Positions 35,298 to 46,021 of a stretch of 64,000 nt of DNA are shown here, in pieces. Below the pieces are notes generated by a model, which saw nothing but the letters and a program-made list of their open reading frames with translations, had not been told where the DNA came from and searched no databases. The stretch lies in NCBI GenBank assembly GCA_028753945.1, contig JAPNXP010000003.1, forward strand, positions 5,208,001 to 5,272,000, read 5' to 3'. The stretch is from Hexactinellida sp. DTS-2022. Its lineage: Eukaryota > Porifera > Hexactinellida. Within the stretch, counting starts at the first letter, position 1. Every line of letters begins with the position of its first letter. Made by a program: the position numbers and the translations under genes.

Positions 35298-36707
35298 TCC
35301 AAAATTGCAGCTGTGCCGACGCATGTTCCTTTTGTGGCACTATATTTTGGTGGTGGTTTATTGATAGTGCCTCCAAAGGAACACGCTTGTGGCACAGCTG
35401 CAATTTTGGATTTTTTTCGCCATGTCATGAACACCTCATAGTGTTTAGTCTCATTTAACAAGTTGTACGGGACAAAGGAACCATTGTTGATTTTAAATTA
35501 TTTCTATCTTGAACCATCTTGGGTTTAATGCCATTCATTCATTATGTATAGATAATAAATGATATAAATAGTTAATTATTTTAGCAATGTGAGTTGAGTT
35601 GAGTTAAGTAAACAAATTTCCAATTTAATTTAATTTGCTTTAATCCATTGAATATTAATATACTGTTTAAAATTGGAAATCAGCATACTTGTTTACTTAG
35701 AATGACAAAAGGGATCTAGTTTATATTCCTATTATAACCCCCTATCACTCTAATACAATTCGACCACCAAACACGCACACAGACGAATAGTCATTTAATA
35801 GATATTCCATTTCATTAATCCATTGTTTGTATATCAGTCATCGTTTTAAAATTGAAATCAGCATACTCGCTTACTTTGAATGACATATGGGATTAAGTTT
35901 ATATTTCCATTATACGTAAATGCTTTATAAACCCCCCCCCCCCCTTACACTCTAATACATTTCGGGCACCAAGCACACAAATAGACAAATATTTATACAA
36001 ATAGATATCCCATCTCATTAATCCATTGTTTGAATATCAGAAATCGTTCTGAAATTGAATAACTGTTGAGTGAAATTGAATTTTCATATAGGAGAAAACT
36101 TTAATACAACTATTGTATTAGAAATCGATTTATATACTAATGAATCAAATTGAATTATTCATATGAATAGAATAAATTATTGTAACTATGATATCAGAAA
36201 TAGATTTGTATAGTAATAGCTATTGAATGTAAATTAGTTATTCATATATACTAGAATTCTTTATTGTGATTATAATATCAACAATAACTTGAATCGAAAT
36301 AACACTGAATCTAATTGAATTATTCATAAATATTAAATAGTAGTTATTCATCGAAACCACGAAATAATTGCATAATTGAATATTAATGAATTTACGATTT
36401 TAGAAAGTTAAGGGTCAATTGTGGCAACTTTGAGCCTAATTCTCAGGAAAATGAGGACGGATTAAAAAAATCGTGAAGAGCTATCAGTTGCAAAATACTT
36501 TTCTGATACTAATGATTCAAAAAAAATTTTTGTTATTGCATTTATTTTCTTGTGGGACAAAAAAAGCTAAAAGTCCCGTTAAAAGATTTTCCAAGTCGAA
36601 ATTGAAAAATCAGGCCACGAAGTGCACATTAATCAACAACCAGACACCTATCCTGAAAATCTCATAGCTCTAGCACTTATGCTTTAGCCTGGGGAGGCGA
36701 CACGGAG

Positions 36708-36747
<40 letters not shown>

Positions 36748-36872
36748 ATCCAAGGCACTAAGACCAATACTGGGCCACTATACTATAGTATAGTCGGCAC
36801 AGTAAAAACAAAAAAACATCCAAGGCACTAAGACCAATACTGGGCCACTATACTATAGTATAGTCGGCACAG
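35298..36872 (+). mobile_element. Family X, copy 5, complete
   Basis: It runs from TCCAAAATTGCAG to GTCGGCACAG, with a pure A tract of about 39 nt (36708-36746) before two tandem palindromic units. This is the most complete member of the head-to-tail series. Confidence 0.65.
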
Positions 36873-38694
36873 TAAAAATAGCATTACAGGTACTTACTTG
36901 TTTTAATGAATTCTAAGATTTCGTATTTGATTGATTTCATTATTTTAAAACCAATATTCGCTGATAGAAAAAGCAAAAGTATGTTTAAAATTAAGACATT
37001 AACATAGGTATTAACACCGATTATTCGGTATTTAAATTGTTTGATAGAATACTGTTCTAATTAATATTCCTGTACTTGTAGATTTACTAGATAAGGCATC
37101 ATACAGTAAGATTCCTTTCAATAACCATAGTTATATTGTTATAATTCAATCCTATCAAAATTCTAGCATAGATAGTGAATATCCATGGTTTGTGGCATTC
37201 TAGCATGCGAGTCATTCTGGCATACTACTGTATTTTAAAATCTAAAGATAAAGAAGCCATAGCAAAAAGTGAAATGTAATTGTCTGAATGAACTGAGAAA
37301 CCTGTGAAGTTCTAACAGTCATTAGATGATTAGTAGAGCGTGTCATTCTAGCATAGATAGTGAATATCCATGGTTTGTGTCATTCTAGCATGCGAGTCAT
37401 TCTGGCATACAACAGGCCTAAATAGTCAAATTTAAAAATGTGAAATTTTAGTGATTACGTCATCATGTGATAATGAGTAAGCATATTGGCAATCTGGTGT
37501 TACCAAAGTGTCCGCATCATTAATGTGCATGTCTATTAAATTTTCAGATTTTTATCTCCTAGAGTGCGCTAATTATGTGCGATTAAGTGACTTTTCAGGG
37601 TTCTCGAAATGTGACAATGACGTCATAACTTGTCGAGGTGTGAGAAATTTTGAGTGAAAACCTCAAATTGTTGACGGGTGCCAAAAGTTACCCGTATATG
37701 CCAAAAAACACATTTGGAGACCGGAAACTTAATGCTTTATCAATTTTTATAATTGGAGCCTCTCAAACTCAAGTTAAAACCCCCGAGATCGCGACGTTCC
37801 AGTCCTTTACTTAAGGAGTCTATGGAATAAATAGACTAGTAAATTTACTGGAGATAATATAATCGCGAAACTTCAATTCAAAATGGAATCGACTTGTTAT
37901 GGTTAATTAAGAAAATGGCCTTCGATAGCATCCATGGTCAACATTTTGATAACACTGAACAGGCCTTATTATAACGTAGGTCAGGGCTTAGTATACATTT
38001 CCGAATATATAATGAGAAATACAGTCAGGTTCTTTTATTATGAACATTCAAGGGACCAAAGATTGTGTTCATAATAGAGAGACTTCATAATAAGCGAACT
38101 CAACTAAATACAAACCCTATGTAAATTATTAAATTGGGACCGTAGGGTTTGTTCATAATAAGAAATCTTCATATTAAGCAGACGAAATCTTGTTCATAAT
38201 AAGCAAACCTGACTGTAGAAAGTTCTAACTCAGAAACTACTTGTATTTAGCATGTGGTTGCTTTATAATTTTAAAAAAAAATTAGAATCTCGCCATTTTG
38301 TGATTTAGTAGCCTTTGGGGTATGAAATAAATTCCTATTTTAGTATTCTTGTTGTAAATTATTAGAAAGTAAGAATAAAATGAAATTTATGATATTATAA
38401 TTTTTTTCATTTTACCATAAATTGTTACCGTCATCGTTTAATGGTGCCTAAACAGCTTAGCCACAAATCTCAGATTCTCGAAAGTTCCATTGGATACGCA
38501 ATGGTTGATTACCCCATATACAACCCAAATAATAACAATAGGAGGCATAGTTTATCCTAGAATGAAATTTATAAACTGGCCTTCTATTTTTTGGCCTACT
38601 CGGTGACATACACGGCCGTATATTAAGTAGGCCACACTAATTTCAAAACGTACAAGTTAACATTAATACATTATTAAAAATTGCATCACTATAC
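36873..38694. other. ZFG3 intron 1, distal part: no gene
   Basis: Positions 36880-37150 are unassigned AT-rich DNA. Positions 37153-37226 are a second, partial copy of the outer TIR end. After the TSD at 37414 the intron repeat resumes. Positions 37900-38640 are the inverted partner of 19139-19480. Positions 38640-38690 are the sequence that normally follows an A exon. Confidence 0.45.
38022..38215. mobile_element. pogo/Tigger-like MITE, 194 bp, TA TSD
   Basis: The ends CAGTCAGGTT and AACCTGACTG are exact inverses apart from one base, and TA lies on both sides. The interior repeats GTTCATAATAAG. It is absent from the paired inverted arm near 19400. Confidence 0.75.
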
Positions 38695-39481
38695 CTGTTT
38701 GGAATAGGGGTTCTACATCGTTGATAGACATCTGCCATGTTTTACAGGTATCACCAAACTTTGTGTTATGTGTCTTGAGAGATCGGAGACTAAGATAATC
38801 AGTTTGGCAATAAGGACAGGTATAGAATCTTCTCCCAGAATTATCTCGTTTACAAAGACCTTTACTCTTGTCAATATGATGCCGTAAATTATTTAATGAA
38901 TATCCTTTTCCTTGACCACAATCTGGGCAATAATAAGGACCACTGTGTTCTTTCCTAATTGATTCTTCCTGTGACGATAATGTTTTACTATTTGTTGGTA
39001 ATCCTTCTCCAGAGTCAATGCCTGTCATATCCATGGACTCTTTAGGTTCTGCTATGTGGGTCAGTAAACAATCGGAGGAACTGGTGGCATCATCTGCAGG
39101 AGGAAACTCCTTCATTGTATCATCAGTTCCTCCTTCCCCTATTGTAAAACTAGACACTTCTGTAATAAATGGATATCGTTCTTTAATCAGGTCTAAAGTC
39201 ATAGCCTGTGATACATCTGGTACGTTTACTACATCGGCTGAATTGCACTCCACACTGATATTCGATCCTACATCTAACTCATCTACGTATTCTGAATCAA
39301 GAATATCATCCTCAGTCAAATGACTATTTCCAGCCTGCTTCTGTAGATCACTTTCTTGTACAGATTCAAAGTAACTATCAGAAATCTTTTTATTATTTAC
39401 AGAAAGTTGTTCTGCATTGATATTGTGTTTCTCTGTGAATTCCATCAGTTGAGTTGTCTCGAAATATTTCTCACACTCCAT
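38695..39481 (-). CDS. ZFG3 exon A: acidic N-terminus plus two C2HC fingers
   Basis: ATG at 39481 (MECEKYFETTQLMEF), 787 nt, donor CAAACAG|GTATAG in phase 1. The acidic region at residues about 45-180 is nearly identical to that of other copies. Fingers follow, with variable helix residues (NNLRHHIDK, LRSLKTHNTK). Joining it to the C exon at 18366 and B exon at 17487 requires a 20-kb intron but gives an exact codon sum (491). If the intron is now too damaged, a truncated product ending at 38663 would result. Confidence 0.72.
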
Positions 39482-39540
39482 TGAGACCTATCTACTCAAT
39501 CACTGACATTTGAATATATTGAAAGTAATTACGCCCAGAA

Positions 39541-39593
39541 TGCTACTAATGAATGCGTCAATCCTTAATATATTGACGCATTCATTAGTAGCA
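39541..39593. promoter_or_regulatory. Perfect 22-bp-arm hairpin upstream of ZFG3
   Basis: TGCTACTAATGAATGCGTCA continues two more bases and is exactly inverted after a 9-nt loop. It lies 60-110 bp upstream of the ZFG3 ATG. A similar hairpin occurs upstream of ZFG6 (59438-59480). One arm only remains upstream of ZFG1, ZFG4 and ZFG5. It may be a promoter element or a tiny foldback MITE. Confidence 0.5.
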
Positions 39594-40323
39594 GGGGGCC
39601 CCTGAAATTCATACCATCCAAATAAACTCCGCAGAATATACATATGGTTTTCTTAAGAAATGAGACTCGGCCCCCCTACTATCACTTTCTGGCTACATGC
39701 CAGTACCATGCTATTAAAATTATAAACCTATTTTTAGTTATTCATGACAAAAATTGGTCAAATCTTAATAGTTAAACCTACCAAAAAAAATTCAACGAAC
39801 AGTGACATTAATTCGAAATGAATGTAATATGAGAGTACAGTGTTGAGATTTTTCTGGAGTCACACTTGCAGCTTGTACTAACAATTTAACCGCGGCCCGC
39901 AAGGCTGAAATACCCACTCTTTGTGCGGGAATCGGGACTAGCCCCGACTTCCCCCTCTGATTAGGCCCTGCCTACACCACCGTAATTAGCCTTTGCTTTT
40001 GTTTTCTGAAATGTGATTTTATAAAATCACCTATTGGGAAATATTCCCTACACATCTAACCAGGGCCGGCGGAAGAGGGGCGGCCTGGGTCGCCCCACTT
40101 TTTCTGTGATTTCTTTGGTACTCTGCACATCTCACACATTTATACTTAGCATGCTGCATGTATAAACGTGCAGCAAACCAACTACGGTGGCTTAATTAAC
40201 AGTATTATTTGAAAAAACACAAGTGATTTCAGAGAAAACCAACTTAATGTCTAATAACTTAGTAATAAGCAATAAATTTGCATTCGCTAAATGGAATGTA
40301 AATAATTTAGATAGCTAATAGCA
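39594..40323. other. Intergenic ZFG3/ZFG4
   Basis: It contains a segment rich in GGCCCC and CGGGAATCGGG (39890-39970) that recurs at 60670-60740. An isolated hAT-like end (CAGGGCCGGCGGAAG) is at 40073. The rest is the usual B-exon 3' flank. No ORF is seen. Confidence 0.4.
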
Positions 40324-40649
40324 CTAGAGCGAAAACATTCCGTGTTTCTCATTAAGGGAGATCTGTTCGGCCTTACAAGTGTCCCCGAAAAGTTTATTGT
40401 GCCTTTTGAGATAGGAAAGTTGAACAAATTCTTTCGTACAGTACTTACAAGTATATAATCTTCTTCCAGCAAACCTCTCCTTGCAACTGCTTTTATACTT
40501 CCCAGTGTGACTCTTGATAGCGTAATAGGAATACCCTAATACTCTCTTGCAACAAGGACAATAGTAAGGAGTACTGTCCTGTTCAGTATTTCTCGCAGAC
40601 ACAGGAATTGTATCATTAAAGCTCTGGACTCGATGTGGTATGTGTGCAC
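40324..40649 (-). CDS. ZFG4 exon B: two C2HC fingers and stop
   Basis: 326 nt, phase-1 acceptor TTTTCAG|GT, stop TAG at 40324-40326. The fingers have distinct helix residues (YAIKSHTGKYKSSC, LSYLKRHNK). It is open throughout. The C exon expected about 500 bp upstream is missing. The next upstream exon is A at 45236-46021, which is in a compatible phase. Confidence 0.68.
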
Positions 40650-41897
40650 CTGAAAATATATTAAGTTATTTCTGAAATTATAATCCATTTGATTGATGTC
40701 AGTGTGTATCTACAGTGTTTTGTCATTCTACAAGGATTATTAACTGTATATATTATCAAGTGTATGATTAAACTTTCTACTCGACTCTTGTTGAGAACAT
40801 TTCAGATATGTACATAACAATATGCCACCACTAAATTTTGACTAGTCTAAGGAGTTTTCTCTCAAATAAATGATAAAAATGAAGGAAATGCCTTACAGAA
40901 AACAAAAAAAGTTGCAAACAGAATGCCTTAGATTTCTAAACTAAAGAAGGGCTTATCCGGACAAACAAGCACATAAATAAACAAAAATCAATTGAGTTTT
41001 AATAATATACAAGCTGCTCGTCCGATCTACGGCGTTCTTACAACTTGCACTCGGGCCTGCGGCCCTCGATTGTATTTAAAGCAGATACCTTTTCATAGTA
41101 AATGCCGGTTGTATGTAAATACATACTCCAATAGACGTAATGCAAATTGAGTAAGGTATGCAGGACCGGCGGAAGAACATGAGAGGTGGGGCGGCCTTGT
41201 AAAATAGTATCGCGAACCACGCTCGCGACTATACTATCTTTGGGTGGTTGTTTGTTTGATAGTGCCCCAAAAGAACATGTGGTAATAAATGCTTTAATCA
41301 AGGTGTTAAACCATAACGGAATGTAACGACCCTAATTGCGTTGGAGTTTCATTCTAGCTAACTTCATTTCAAAGTTACTAGCGCGCTTCGCTTGCTAGGT
41401 CGCATCGCAACAGAATTCAACCACACACACCTACCTCCCAGTTGGTGTGTGGTTTATATACTTCTAACATTGATTATAAAGCGTAAATATGCCTATAATA
41501 GTCAATTTTAACAACATGAAATTTTAATCTGGTGTGACCAACGTGTCCGCATCATTAATGCACACATTCTATTATATTTTCAGATTTCTAGCTCTTAGAG
41601 GGAGCGAATTATGTGCGATTAAGTGAATTTTCATGCTTCTCAAAATATGACAATGACGTAATAACTTGGCGAGGTGTGAGATAATTTCGAGTGGAAACCA
41701 AAACTTGTTGTCGGGTGCCAAAAATTGTCAATATATGCAAAAAATCAGATTTGGAAACCGTACAATTTCTTTAATCAACTCGGTACATCTCAGAAATGAA
41801 GAGAGCTAAAAGAAACTTCCACCACTCCAAGGGTCGTTGCATTTCGAAACACCTTTCTGAATTGGTTTAATACCTTCATAGTGACGATGACTTGACG
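40650..41897. other. ZFG4 intron, site of the lost C exon
   Basis: The B-flanking sequence runs to about 40960. It is then interrupted by AAACAAGCACATAAATAAAC and a Helitron-like R2 3'-end fragment (41019-41110). It resumes with the segment that normally lies upstream of a C exon (41220 on: half a hairpin MITE, TTGTTTGTTTGATAGTGCC). The C exon itself is gone. Positions 41510-41770 are the intron repeat. Confidence 0.5.
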
Positions 41898-42021
41898 AAA
41901 AATCTAAAAATTTTACCTGTGTCGACAGCATGTTCTTTTGGAGGCAATATCAATCCACCAACCACCAAAAGATAGTGCCTCCAAGGAACATGCTGTCGGC
42001 ACAGGTGTAATTTGAGATTTG
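41898..42021. repeat. Hairpin MITE, full-length copy (family Hp)
   Basis: Arms AATCTAAAAATTTTACCTGT and inverse, GGAGGCAATATC and GATAGTGCCTCC, with a short CCACCAACCACC centre. A close copy sits in the same position relative to a Helitron relic at 54428-54553. Confidence 0.7.
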
Positions 42022-42139
42022 TTATTGCCTGGCGCATATTAAAATGCTAAAATTATAAATTGTAGAGACACAGTACAATCTATTTTATAATGTGACAAAA
42101 TTGTTATTAGATTGAATCAAAATTATAAGAGCTGAATCA

Positions 42140-42868
42140 AAATTAGTTACAATTCTAACGGGAGCAGCCAAGAGAGTTGGCTCATCCCAATAATTCCACT
42201 CTCGCCAGTGGATATGCAATTCGAATTCAAAAGGCTTCAATTCGCGATTAAATTAAGTTTTGCGATGACCATCAACAAGTCGCAAGCGAAACGGCAGTCT
42301 ATAAAGGTAGTCGGTCTCCACTTGGAATCGGCATGTTTTTCCCATGCCAACTATATGTTGGTCAAGTTCAGGGGTTTTTTTAAGGTTGAGAGTTGAGACT
42401 TTGGTGCAACTCAGCGCGGCCTTGGTGAACTCTACACTGCATCGGCCGCGGCCGACCCTTAATCGTGGTGTAATTCTACACTGCAGAGGCCGCTGCCGAC
42501 CCGAATCGTGGTGTAACTCCCAAAATTCTTGGTGCAAATTTTACACCAAGATCGGCCTTAAAAACCCCTGGTCAAGTTGGATCCAACCCAAATCTCCACA
42601 TAATAGCGAAGGATGGCAAAACGATTAATGTTGTATATGCCAAAGCTCTACAATAGTCAATAGGTATGTACTTATATTAATGCATCTATACATGTATCTA
42701 TCAATGGTCTACTATAATACGGCTATACATGTATCTATCATATATACCCACACAAAATAAAATTGTACAGTGAACAATAAATTTTGTAAAGGGGCCGAAG
42801 GCTTGCGGAAAAAGACTTCCGCAAGATTTAACAGAAAAGTTCCGCCCAAAGGACGGCTATTTGGCTAG
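42140..42868 (+). mobile_element. Helitron relic with helicase C-terminus and true 3' end
   Basis: Positions 42208-42360 encode the C-terminal Pif1-like helicase motifs (FEFKRLQFAIKL, FAMTINKSQ, KVVGLHL, CFSH) in a short surviving frame. The 3' end is canonical: a GC hairpin CCGCCC-AAA-GGACGG, then CTATTTGG and CTAG followed by T (end at 42868). A hAT MITE interrupts it at 42369-42570. The Rep domain and most of the helicase are missing. Confidence 0.75.
42369..42570. mobile_element. hAT-type MITE with 8-bp TSD GTCAAGTT
   Basis: The ends CAGGGGTTTTTTTAAGG and CCTTAAAAACCCCTG are inverted. GTCAAGTT is repeated at 42361-42368 and 42571-42578. GC-rich inner segments (GCGGCCGACCC-like) occur twice. 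It inserted in the Helitron helicase frame. The related relic at 55230 lacks it. Confidence 0.8.
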
Positions 42869-42870
42869 TA

Positions 42871-43805
42871 TATTTATGTATGAAGGTTTATGTTTTAATA
42901 GGACGAGCCCTTCGGTCTCGGTCGCTTCGCGACGGATCACTCTCTCACAAAAGTCGCTTCGCGACTTTTGTTTGTTCGTGTTACACACTACGCAACACAA
43001 TTAATTAACGGCCGCTTCGCGGCCTTACTCTCTTCAAATATCACTCTTAATAAGTTAAACCTGTGACTTGTAAATTACACGTACTCAATTCAGTATGCTG
43101 CTATATGGGACCCAAGTATGTCAACTAATTAATTAATTCATTCATGTTAATAACTAACACAGGATTTACTGCATAGTAAATTGTTTGATTATTATTTAAT
43201 TTGCTGCATCATCAATATGTAATTTATTATGCAAAGATATAGGTATAGTAAATAGTTGAATTACTTTGATAGTAATATTATGCATACTTATGTGATTGAC
43301 GTAAGCTAATAATACATCAATCACCAATTAGAAGCCAAACTGGATTATTCAAATCTGCAATTTCGGAATTAACACTTGCACTTTGCTATACCTGTGTTGG
43401 TACAATACACTATTTATGGTTGATTAGTGTAGGGACTAATTAATTAACTGTGTCAACATCAGAAGAAAAATGGGAATTCGTGAAATGCAATCAGGTGTAG
43501 AAATTTAGTGTACGTCTCATGATTTGAATTTTCTACATATCGGAGCAAAATGGGAAGCTAGTACAAAATATCTGTTTTTCGCAACTGTGACGTCCTAATC
43601 CCGTTATTTTGTTTCAAAAACCAATATATCGTTGTCACAGTACAAAATTACCCCTGCATGCCAATTTTCAGCATTCTGGGACTCGTAGTCTTTCCAACTA
43701 ATTCTGGACAAACACACAAACACACAAACACACAACAATTCCTCTTTTAACGACTGTGCTACAGATAGTCCTTAGTAGTATACGTAGATATAGATATATA
43801 TATAA
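42871..43805. other. Helitron-like ends and AT-rich DNA
   Basis: Positions 42900-43030 are a hairpin-rich end (CGAGCCCTTCGGTCTCG, CAAAAGTCGCTTCGCGAC, GGCCGCTTCGCGGCC). Positions 43035-43540 are unassigned AT-rich sequence. Positions 43550-43750 match 56030-56200 (GGGACTCGTAGTCTTTCCAA and a CACAAACACAC tract), the other end of the same repeat type. No coding region is seen. Confidence 0.45.
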
Positions 43806-44447
43806 CGAGCCCTTCGGTCTCGGTCGCTTTACGACAGATCGGTGCTACGCACCTCAAGTTAACGGCCGCTGTGCGGCCTTACTCCTCACATTTTCTACCA
43901 TGGAAATGGTAGAAAGGGACGTTATGATTTTGAATTTTCATTAATTTGTTTACCTATTTGTGTAAACAACAACAACAACAAATACTCATATTAGAATTTT
44001 ATAAATGCGAAATTCGTGTTCAGCACACTTGATACTTATAATACCCATTGAAAGCTAACTTCTAGGTTGATTTTGAATTTCATTAATTTGTTTACCTATT
44101 TGTGTCAACAACAACAACAAATATTAATATTATAAATTTATAAATGCGAAATTCGTGTTCAGCAGACTTGTTTACCTATAATACCCGTTGAAAGCAAACT
44201 TCTAGGTTGATTTTAAATATTCATTTATTTGTTTACCTATTTTGTGAAAACAACAACAACAAATATTAATATGATAAATTTATAAACGCGAAATTCGTGT
44301 ACAGCATACTGTTTACCTATTATAACATTTGGAAGTTAGTTTCTATCTCATTTATAAATGCGGTTTCTATTCCCCCATCACTTTAATACAATCCGGACAA
44401 ACAAACAAACAAACAAACAAACAACAATCGAGATTTAATAATATAGA
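43806..44447 (-). mobile_element. Helitron-like repeat R1, copy c
   Basis: Same structure as 27276-28062, with a slightly shorter subrepeat array. It begins with CGAGCCCTTCGGTCTCG and ends AACAATCGAGATTTAATAAT-ATAGA. Confidence 0.62.
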
Positions 44448-45235
44448 TAATTGTCCTATACAAGTTCGCACTAGTAGTGGGAAGTCTTTTTTAGCAACTA
44501 TAGTGTGATGCAAGAGTAATAGTAAATATTAATAATGAACAAAGATCTGGGCCGGACCATTTCTTGGACAGCCAAAATTGGTCCAGACTCCAAAACAAAA
44601 ATTCTCGTGACATATGCATACATATATAAAGAATCCACTAATATTTATAACAAGTTTTGTGAATCTAAATTGCGAGTTAGAAAAAAAAATAGAAATTAAG
44701 TAGCAACGAATTAAATAATAAAGCATTAAATTCGTTAGAATTTCCGTGATTCAGAATAATCCGGTGCTAGAAAATCCCGGTTTCAACTGTATATAAATAC
44801 TTGTTATAATATCATAGATGCGTTAATGAGGGAAATTTTTTAGGAGAACAAGGTCGCGTGACGGGCGTTAATTCCCGAAAAAAAACAAAAAAACGAAGGA
44901 AGTTGGTCGGCCTTAGCGAGAGAATGATCCGTTTTGAAGAGACCAAAAGCAAAAAGCTAGAAAAATATGAAACTATTATTTTCTAAAGATAAAAATTACA
45001 GAATCGACAATCTAGGTAAATCTTCGTTTTATATCGTGGTGGATAAATAAAGTAAATCAATCAAACTTCATCCAACATTGCTAAAAAAAAATCTCGAAAT
45101 AGGTGATGGAAATGAAATACACATAAAATGCAAGCTAGGATTTTAAGGTCAAATGACATTATTCGAAAATAGTAGGTAATACCACTAATTTCAAAAAGTA
45201 CAAGTTAATATATTATTAAAAATGCATCACTATAC
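44448..45235. other. ZFG4 intron, A-proximal repeat
   Basis: It is nearly identical to 57830-58586 and partly to 3030-3640, the sequence lying just downstream of A exons. It includes GAGACCAAAAGCAAAA and a TAAATCAA/AACTTCATCC stretch. No ORF. Confidence 0.45.
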
Positions 45236-46021
45236 CTGTTTGGAAAAGGTGTTCTACATTGTTCATAGACATCTGCCAGGTTTTACAGGTATCACCAAAC
45301 TTTCTGTTATGTCTCTGAAGAGACCAGATACTAAGATAATCAGTTTGGCAATAAGGACAGGTATAGAATGTTCTCCCAGAATTATGTCGTTTACAAATAC
45401 CTTGACTCTTGCCAATATGAAGCCGTAAAGTGTTTAATGAATATCCTAATCCTTGACCACAATCTGGGCAATAATAAGGACCACTGTGTTCTTTCCTAAT
45501 TGATTCTTTCTGTGACGATAATGTTTTACTATTTGTTGGTAATTCTTCTCCAGAGTCAATGCCTGTCATATCCATGGACTCTCTAGGTTCTGCTATGTGG
45601 GTCAGTAAACAATCGGATGAACTGGTGGCATCATCTGCAGGAGGAAACTCCTTCATTGTATCATCAGTTCCTCCTTCCCCTATTGTAAAACTAGACACTT
45701 CTGTAATAAATGGATATCGTTCTTTAATCAGGTCTAAAGTCATAGCCTGTGATACATCTGGTACGTTTACTACATCGGCTGAATTGCACTCCACACTGAT
45801 ATTCGATCCTACATCTAACTCATCTACGAATTCTGTATCAAGAAAATCATCCTCAGTCAATTGACCATTTCCAGCCTGCTTCTGTAGATCACTTTCTTGT
45901 AAAGATTCAAAGTATTTTCAGAAATCTTTTTATCATTAACAGAAAGTTGTTCTGCATTGATATTGTGTTTCTCCTTGGATTTCATCAGTTGAGTTGTCTC
46001 GAAATATTTCTCACACTCCAT
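45236..46021 (-). pseudogene. ZFG4 exon A, 1-nt deletion
   Basis: ATG at 46021, donor CAAACAG|GTATAG at 45236. The exon is 786 nt instead of 787: one base is missing near 45915 (GTATTTTCAG where paralogues have GTAACTATCAG). This breaks the frame after about 35 codons. The rest, including the acidic region and both fingers (NTLRLHIGK, IWSLQRHNR), is open. One added base would restore the frame and, with exon B at 40324, give 371 codons and four fingers. It may be an assembly error. Confidence 0.7.

Larger units (their letters stand above)
24082..37413. mobile_element. 13.3-kb composite bounded by 6-bp TSD and ~160-bp TIRs
   Basis: AGGCCT flanks both ends (24076-24081 and 37414-37419). The left TIR (24082-24240) starts GTTGTATGCTAGAATGAC. 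The right TIR (37237-37413) is its inverse plus one extra 17-bp unit. The AGAATGAC motif recurs within each TIR. Outside the TSDs the two flanks join into the intron repeat as seen uninterrupted near 19025 and 41475, so the composite is a true insertion. The interior is almost entirely younger nested elements (family X copies, the integrase transposon, hAT MITEs). The original element was therefore probably short and non-autonomous. The 6-bp TSD and GTTGT terminus match the inner transposon. Confidence 0.75.

Noticed and set aside
36708-36746. Poly(A) run as evidence that family X is a LINE or SINE retroposon
   Set aside because: Copy 6 inserted between A and T with no target duplication, and palindromic units follow the A run, so it is not a true 3' tail.
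39890-39970. GC-rich segment considered as a tRNA or rRNA fragment
   Set aside because: I could not form a cloverleaf or match conserved rRNA motifs. It recurs at 60670-60740 as part of the duplicated intergenic unit.
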